Positions 23,583 through 27,575 of a stretch of 27,575 nucleotides of DNA are shown here, in pieces; the first letter of the stretch is position 1, and every line of letters starts with the position of its first letter. Position numbers and translations under genes: made by a program. The stretch is from DAIDKA01 sp035485475 (lineage in GTDB: Bacteria > Pseudomonadota > Gammaproteobacteria > Steroidobacterales > Steroidobacteraceae): NCBI GenBank assembly GCA_035485475.1, contig DATHOA010000142.1, positions 1-27,575 on the forward strand, given 5' to 3'. The notes below the pieces were generated by a model. It was not told the DNA's origin. It made no database searches and saw nothing but the letters and a program-made list of their open reading frames with translations.

Positions 23583-24197
23583 ATGAACACTGCGTCGAAA
23601 AATCAGTCACCCGCCAAGGGTGGGAAACGTGCCCGGACCCGGGCCGCGCTGGTACAGGCGGCAGCCGAACTGGTCGGCACGAAGGGGCTGGAGCAGACAT
23701 CGCTGGAAGATGTGGCGCAGCGGGCGGGCATGACTCGCGGGGCGATCTATGGGAACTTCAAGGACCGCGACGAGCTGTTCCTGGCTGTGATGGAGGCGCG
23801 CTGGCAGCCAGTGGTACCGAAGTTCAAGCCGGGGGCGAGTTATGAGCGGCAGATGCGCATTCTCGCCGAAGCGGTCATCGCGGCCCTTCCCGCGCGGCGC
23901 AGCGCCTCAATTGGCGCAGCCTCATTTCAGTTCTACGCTTTGACTCACGAGAAAATGCGCGCCCGCTTTGTGCAGCTGAACTCGGAAGCGTATCGGCGCG
24001 CCGCAGAGGAGATGCTTGCGTACATTCCGGAGCGGAAATTGCCGATGCCGGCGCAGGTGTTCGTGCGGGTCCTGCACGGGATCATCGAAGGACTCACCTT
24101 CCTGAGTTTTCTGACCCCCGAATTGATTACGGAGGAGGTCATCCTGGCAGCCTTCGACGCGCTCGGAAGCAGCAAACCGGGCCGCCGCACTGCGTAG
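23583..24197 (+). CDS. TetR-family transcriptional regulator
   Basis: TetR repressors bind palindromic operators as dimers and let go when a ligand binds. The 204-residue protein has the N-terminal helix-turn-helix domain (about 16-62: ARTRAALVQAAAELVGTKG, LEDVAQRAGMTRGAIYGNFKDRDELF) and an all-helical ligand domain. ATG 23583 (MNTASKN) is chosen: ATG 23568 overlaps the operator half-site and lies upstream of the TATAAT, so it would not be on the transcript. The gene is divergent from the seven-gene operon and converges with the GMC oxidoreductase gene eight bases away. It most likely represses itself and the operon, with the operon's substrate as inducer (inference). Confidence 0.95.
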   Translation: MNTASKNQSPAKGGKRARTRAALVQAAAELVGTKGLEQTSLEDVAQRAGMTRGAIYGNFKDRDELFLAVMEARWQPVVPKFKPGASYERQMRILAEAVIAALPARRSASIGAASFQFYALTHEKMRARFVQLNSEAYRRAAEEMLAYIPERKLPMPAQVFVRVLHGIIEGLTFLSFLTPELITEEVILAAFDALGSSKPGRRTA

Positions 24198-24205
24198 CTT
24201 TCGAA

Positions 24206-25777
24206 CTAGATGCTGTGGGCGGCCATCTGGGCAGCGATGAACTGCGCCTGCCGCAGCGCGAGGGCCACGATCGTCAAGGTCGGGTTCGCGGACCCCGGCG
24301 TACTCAAGGCGCTGCCATCGGAGATGAACAGGTTGGCGATGTCATGGGTCTGACCATGGGCATTGGCAACCCCGTCCCCGGGATCCTTGCTCATGCGCGC
24401 CGTGCACATATTGTGTGTGGCGGGGGTTTGCCGTGAGTTCACGACGCGTATGGCACCCACGGCTTCGTACAGCGCCTTGGACTGCCGCTGCGCATGTGCG
24501 CGCATCGCGGCGTTGTTCTCATGGTCATCCACATGGATGTTGGCCACGGGAAGTCCGAATGCGTCCTTCACCTTTGGATTCAGCGTAATGCGGTTGGTGG
24601 CGCGCGGCAGGTCCTCGCCGTTGATGAACATCCCGGCCATGCTGCGATAGTGTTCCATCACAAAGGCGAAATCGCGTCCCCACATCGTGCTCGGCAGCCC
24701 CGCCAACGGCAGGCTGGGCAGATCCAGCGCGGCCAGCTCCAGGTGGTAGCCGCCCGCGAAACCGCGCTTCGGATCGTGCTTGGTCTCATCCTCGATGATC
24801 CCGGCAAGCGTCGTGCCGCGCCAGAAGTTGATGGGCTTATCGAAGATCCCCCACACGAACCCGCCGGTGTGGCTGCAGTAATTGCGCCCGACCTGGTCGC
24901 TCGAATTGGCCAGTCCATGCGGGAACTTCGCGGACTCGGACAGCAGCAGCAGGCGCGCGGTTTCCACGGAATTGCAGGCCACGCACACGATCCGCGCCTT
25001 CTGCCGCTGCTCGTTGCCCTGGGCATCCCGGTACACGACCGCGGTGGCGAGTCCATTCTCACCGTGTTCGATCCGCGCCGCCCGGCATTGAATGCGCAGG
25101 TCGAGGTTCCCGGTCGCCTCGGCGCGCGGGATCTCCGTATACAAGGTGCTCCACTTGGCGCCCGTCTTGCAGCCCTGGACGCAGAAACCCTGCTGGATGC
25201 ACACCCCACGCCCATCGGCGGGCCGGGTATTGATGGCCATGTAGTTGGTGTGCACGCGCTTGTAGCCAATCCGCTTCGCGCCGTTGTACATCACCTTGAA
25301 GTGGTTCGAGGCCGGCAGCCCGGGATTGCCGTTGCGCCGCGTGACCACCATGCGCTTCTCGGCCAGCTGGTAGTAGTGCTCCAACTCTGCGTATTCGATC
25401 GGCCAGTCGATCAACGATGCGCCCGGGATGGCGCCGTAGGTGCTGCGCGAGCGCACCTCCCAGGGGCGGATCCGCGGCGTCGCGCCGGTCCAGTGCACCG
25501 TGGTCCCGCCGAGCGTCTTGCAGGTCCATGACGGTAGCGTCGGATAGTCCTGCGCGACCGTCGTGGTTCCGGAAATGGTGCGCGGTTCGAGCCAGGTCAG
25601 CTGCGCGAAGGCATCGCCGGGCACCTGCGAAAAACTGGCGAGGGACTGGCGCGCACCGGCTTCGAGCAGCACGACCTTGATGCCACGGCGCGTCAGCTCA
25701 TGGGCCAGCGTACCGCCCCCGGCACCGGAGCCGATGATGACGACCGCACCGGAATCATCTTGCGAAATGCGCGTCAC
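24206..25777 (-). CDS. GMC-family FAD oxidoreductase (gluconate-dehydrogenase large-subunit type)
   Basis: GMC enzymes oxidise alcohol groups, mostly of sugars, sugar acids or sterols, using FAD. The 523-residue protein has the FAD-binding VVIIGSGAGGGTLA (12-25) with LLEAG (37-41), the GMC signature region LGGTTVHWTGATPRIRP (89-105), a cysteine cluster C193/C199/C203 as in gluconate-dehydrogenase-like members, and the C-terminal ISDGSALSTPGSANPTLTI with N498. It has no signal peptide. The GTG start overlaps the stop of the Tat-signal gene as GTGA, and the enzyme is probably carried out by Tat together with that small subunit, as known for gluconate dehydrogenase. No cytochrome c subunit gene is seen next to it. 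Confidence 0.93.
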   Translation of the reverse strand: MTRISQDDSGAVVIIGSGAGGGTLAHELTRRGIKVVLLEAGARQSLASFSQVPGDAFAQLTWLEPRTISGTTTVAQDYPTLPSWTCKTLGGTTVHWTGATPRIRPWEVRSRSTYGAIPGASLIDWPIEYAELEHYYQLAEKRMVVTRRNGNPGLPASNHFKVMYNGAKRIGYKRVHTNYMAINTRPADGRGVCIQQGFCVQGCKTGAKWSTLYTEIPRAEATGNLDLRIQCRAARIEHGENGLATAVVYRDAQGNEQRQKARIVCVACNSVETARLLLLSESAKFPHGLANSSDQVGRNYCSHTGGFVWGIFDKPINFWRGTTLAGIIEDETKHDPKRGFAGGYHLELAALDLPSLPLAGLPSTMWGRDFAFVMEHYRSMAGMFINGEDLPRATNRITLNPKVKDAFGLPVANIHVDDHENNAAMRAHAQRQSKALYEAVGAIRVVNSRQTPATHNMCTARMSKDPGDGVANAHGQTHDIANLFISDGSALSTPGSANPTLTIVALALRQAQFIAAQMAAHSI

Positions 25778-26316
25778 GACTGCCCCGGAACCGGCCCACT
25801 GTCCTCGAGCGGCACCTCGGGCAGCCAGTGCAGATCGTTGAATCCCCGCAACAGGTATCCGCCTTTGGAGAACGCCTCACCCTCGTAGCCGAAGTAGGCA
25901 TAGGCAATCGGTGTCGCATAGAGCGTGCCAAGCGTCTTGGCGCGCACGGTCTGGAAGAAGGCGGTGGTTTCGACAGCCTTCAGGGACTGAACCCGCGCCG
26001 ACTCGGCGGCCGAGGCGAACGCGGCGCCAAGCTGACGGCTGCCATCCCGCAGCGTCCGCAGCAGTTGCGCATCCTTGGCGGCGTCGGCGTCGAGTGATTG
26101 AATGACCAGCGCGTAGGCGGCGTCGTCCAGCTTGTCATGGGGAGCAATGGTGCGCGCGACAGCCATCAGCGTCGCACCTTCGGTGCTGGAGAGGGCCTTC
26201 AGGTCTATGGCCCATGCGCGGCTTGGTGCCAGGAGCGCCAGCGGGCTGCCGGCAGCGATCAGGCCGGTCAGAACACCGGAGGCCCCCAGGAAATCACGGC
26301 GTGGGATCAGTGTCAT
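25774..26316 (-). CDS. Gluconate 2-dehydrogenase subunit 3 family protein with Tat signal
   Basis: The 180-residue protein begins with a twin-arginine signal (PRRDFLGAS at 5-13, hydrophobic core to about 32, SRAWA cleavage near 36). The mature part begins DLKALSSTEGATLMAVARTIAPHD, matching the small subunit that accompanies GMC dehydrogenases, and ends with YATPIAYAYFGYEGEAFSKGGYLLRG. Its role is to partner, and supply the export signal for, the GMC flavoprotein encoded next. It overlaps the S9 peptidase gene upstream (ATGA, 26313-26316) and the GMC gene downstream (GTGA), so all three are translationally linked. Confidence 0.92.
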   Translation of the reverse strand: MTLIPRRDFLGASGVLTGLIAAGSPLALLAPSRAWAIDLKALSSTEGATLMAVARTIAPHDKLDDAAYALVIQSLDADAAKDAQLLRTLRDGSRQLGAAFASAAESARVQSLKAVETTAFFQTVRAKTLGTLYATPIAYAYFGYEGEAFSKGGYLLRGFNDLHWLPEVPLEDSGPVPGQS

Positions 26317-27575
26317 GGACTCATTCCAAAGGAGTGCCGCAAAAACGCATCGCTCCGCCGCAGCATATCAGTCCGCGCGGCTGAATCTTCGAGTTGATCG
26401 TCGAGGTCCGGGTATGTGACCAGCTCGGACTGCACGCCGGCAGCCTTCAGGGCATCCGCCATACGGCTGGATTCCACCACGGCGACCTCCCGGTCGGATG
26501 TGCCGTGAAACATCAGCACCGGCTGCTTGAATTGGTTTGCGTGCATCAGCGGCGATCCGTCGCGCACACCGGGCCCGTCGCCAACGATGTCGCTCAGGTT
26601 GTCGTAGTTGCTCCAATGGCGACGCTCGTCCCGGAATGCCGCCAGATCGGTGATGGGTGCGATGGCCACGATTGCCTTGAAGACCCCGGGATCTATGGCG
26701 ACGGACTGCAAAGCGGCGTATCCCCCGTAGGACCAACCGACGATGCCGAGCTTGGACGGATCCGCGATGCCTTCGCTCACCAGCCAGCGTCCGCCCGCGA
26801 CGATGTCGCCAACTGCGATGTTCCATGACTTGAAGCCGTTTTGCTCGAACCAGTCATCTCCGTAGCCGCGCGACCCGCGAAAGTTCGGTTGCAGCACGAC
26901 GTAGCCGCGAGCGGCATAGAACTGGGCCAGCCAGTCGAAGCCCCATTCGTTGCGCCGGTTGGGGTTGCCATGCGGCAATACGATGGCGGGAAGGCCGCGC
27001 GGATTTTCGACACCCGGCGGCAAGGTGAGATAGCCGGGAATCTTCTGACCATCGGCGGCCGGATAGACGATCGGCGTGACGTGAGCGAGCTGCGTGTCCT
27101 CGAGCACAGCGCGTGCCACGAGGAAGGTATGCAGGGCATGCGTCTTGCGATCCAGTATGTAGTAGACGCCAGGATCGGTGTCACTGCGCGCCAAAATGAG
27201 CAGCTTGCTCTCATCAAGACTTGCGTCGACCACGCGCAGCAATGGTTTCTGCGGCAACGCCTGGTGCAGGGCGCTGAGCGTTTGCCGCACATCCTCCTGG
27301 AAATACTCCCGGTTCTCGATGTCCGTGTCATACGCAACCCCGACCACACGATCGTGCCGTCCCATGCGAATCAGGTCCCCCACATCCACATCGGGGCGGG
27401 CAAACACCAGCTTTTCCTGTGGCGCGGCATCCAGGCTCATGGAATACAGCGCGATGCGGCCGTCGAGTTTTTTCCAGCCATAGGCGATGTTGAGGTCGTG
27501 ATCGACCGCGACCGGCAGAAATCCGGTGCGATTGACATAGTTGTAAGTGCTCAGCTCATGCCAGTCATCCGATCC
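26313..27575 (-). CDS. S9-family (prolyl oligopeptidase) peptidase, N-terminal part outside window
   Basis: The frame is open to the window edge, giving 420 residues of what is normally a protein of about 650: the end of the beta-propeller and the whole alpha/beta hydrolase domain. Numbered from the Met at 27438-27440, it has HGNPNRRNEWGFDWLAQFYAARGY, NFRGSRGYG, the nucleophile Ser237 in GWSYGGY and Asp316 in HGTSDREV. Where the catalytic His is expected (family pattern LDHQLxDS) the sequence reads LDDQLEDS: residue 348 is Asp, codon GAT at 26397-26399, one base from His CAT. The protein may therefore be inactive or non-peptidase, unless the base is an error. It heads, or lies within, an overlapping unit with the Tat-signal subunit and GMC oxidoreductase. 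Confidence 0.9.
   Translation of the reverse strand, partial: GSDDWHELSTYNYVNRTGFLPVAVDHDLNIAYGWKKLDGRIALYSMSLDAAPQEKLVFARPDVDVGDLIRMGRHDRVVGVAYDTDIENREYFQEDVRQTLSALHQALPQKPLLRVVDASLDESKLLILARSDTDPGVYYILDRKTHALHTFLVARAVLEDTQLAHVTPIVYPAADGQKIPGYLTLPPGVENPRGLPAIVLPHGNPNRRNEWGFDWLAQFYAARGYVVLQPNFRGSRGYGDDWFEQNGFKSWNIAVGDIVAGGRWLVSEGIADPSKLGIVGWSYGGYAALQSVAIDPGVFKAIVAIAPITDLAAFRDERRHWSNYDNLSDIVGDGPGVRDGSPLMHANQFKQPVLMFHGTSDREVAVVESSRMADALKAAGVQSELVTYPDLDDQLEDSAARTDMLRRSDAFLRHSFGMSP

Noticed and set aside
1..27575. CRISPR array, tRNA or rRNA genes, insertion sequences, prophage or defence genes
   Set aside because: I found no regularly spaced repeats, no cloverleaf-like segments, no transposase or integrase motifs, and no recognisable restriction, toxin-antitoxin or other defence proteins.

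Overview
The window looks like chromosomal DNA from a GC-rich Gram-negative bacterium, most likely a gammaproteobacterium near the Steroidobacter/Nevskia/Xanthomonas groups. This placement is an inference from gene content: an S46 periplasmic dipeptidyl-peptidase, a GMC oxidoreductase with a Tat-signal gluconate-dehydrogenase-type small subunit, S9 peptidase, Kup, DUF1289 and many Sec or Tat signal peptides. Genes are packed tightly, with many 4-base start/stop overlaps. I see no tRNA, rRNA, insertion sequence, phage gene or CRISPR array.

Layout. (1) 1-2987, plus strand: the 3' part of a SecD gene with no secF behind it, a GNAT acetyltransferase of the phosphinothricin-acetyltransferase type, a short YidC/Oxa1-like insertase and a DUF1289 protein. 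(2) 2984-6058, minus strand: Kup potassium transporter followed with no gap by an acyltransferase-3 membrane protein. Divergent from it is an Old Yellow Enzyme-type reductase (6138-7325). (3) 7485-8189, minus strand: a small two-helix membrane protein and a free-standing ClpA N-terminal domain with no ATPase part. (4) 8439-10768, plus strand: two MacB/FtsX-type ABC permeases (pair A) with no ATPase gene. (5) 10798-12458: a YcaC-like isochorismatase-fold hydrolase divergent from a LysR regulator. (6) 12539-16165, plus strand: a secreted S46 peptidase, then a secreted protein joining a degenerate M14-carboxypeptidase-like region to a GH88/GH105-type glycosidase domain.

(7) 16141-23533, minus strand, is the most coherent unit. 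It reads as a seven-gene operon: alpha/beta hydrolase, secreted amidohydrolase, two MacB/FtsX-type permeases (pair B, paralogous to pair A), SnoaL-like protein, MFS transporter and a secreted cysteine-rich protein of unknown function. Nearly every junction overlaps or is only a few bases long. A TetR gene (23583-24197) is divergent from it. The 49-base gap between them holds two opposing promoters and a palindromic operator, and both predicted transcripts start at or next to the initiation codon, so both may be leaderless. The gene set suggests inducible hydrolysis and transport of a small organic ester or amide; the substrate is unknown.

(8) 24206-27575, minus strand: an overlapping S9 peptidase (cut by the window end), Tat-signal dehydrogenase small subunit and GMC oxidoreductase. 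The S9 protein has Asp where the catalytic His is expected, one base away from a His codon.

No unmistakably new system is visible. The leads most worth checking are the TetR operon and its leaderless divergent promoter, the two ATPase-less permease pairs, the lone ClpA N-domain, the M14-like/GH105 fusion, the SecD plus short YidC locus, and the S9 active-site change.
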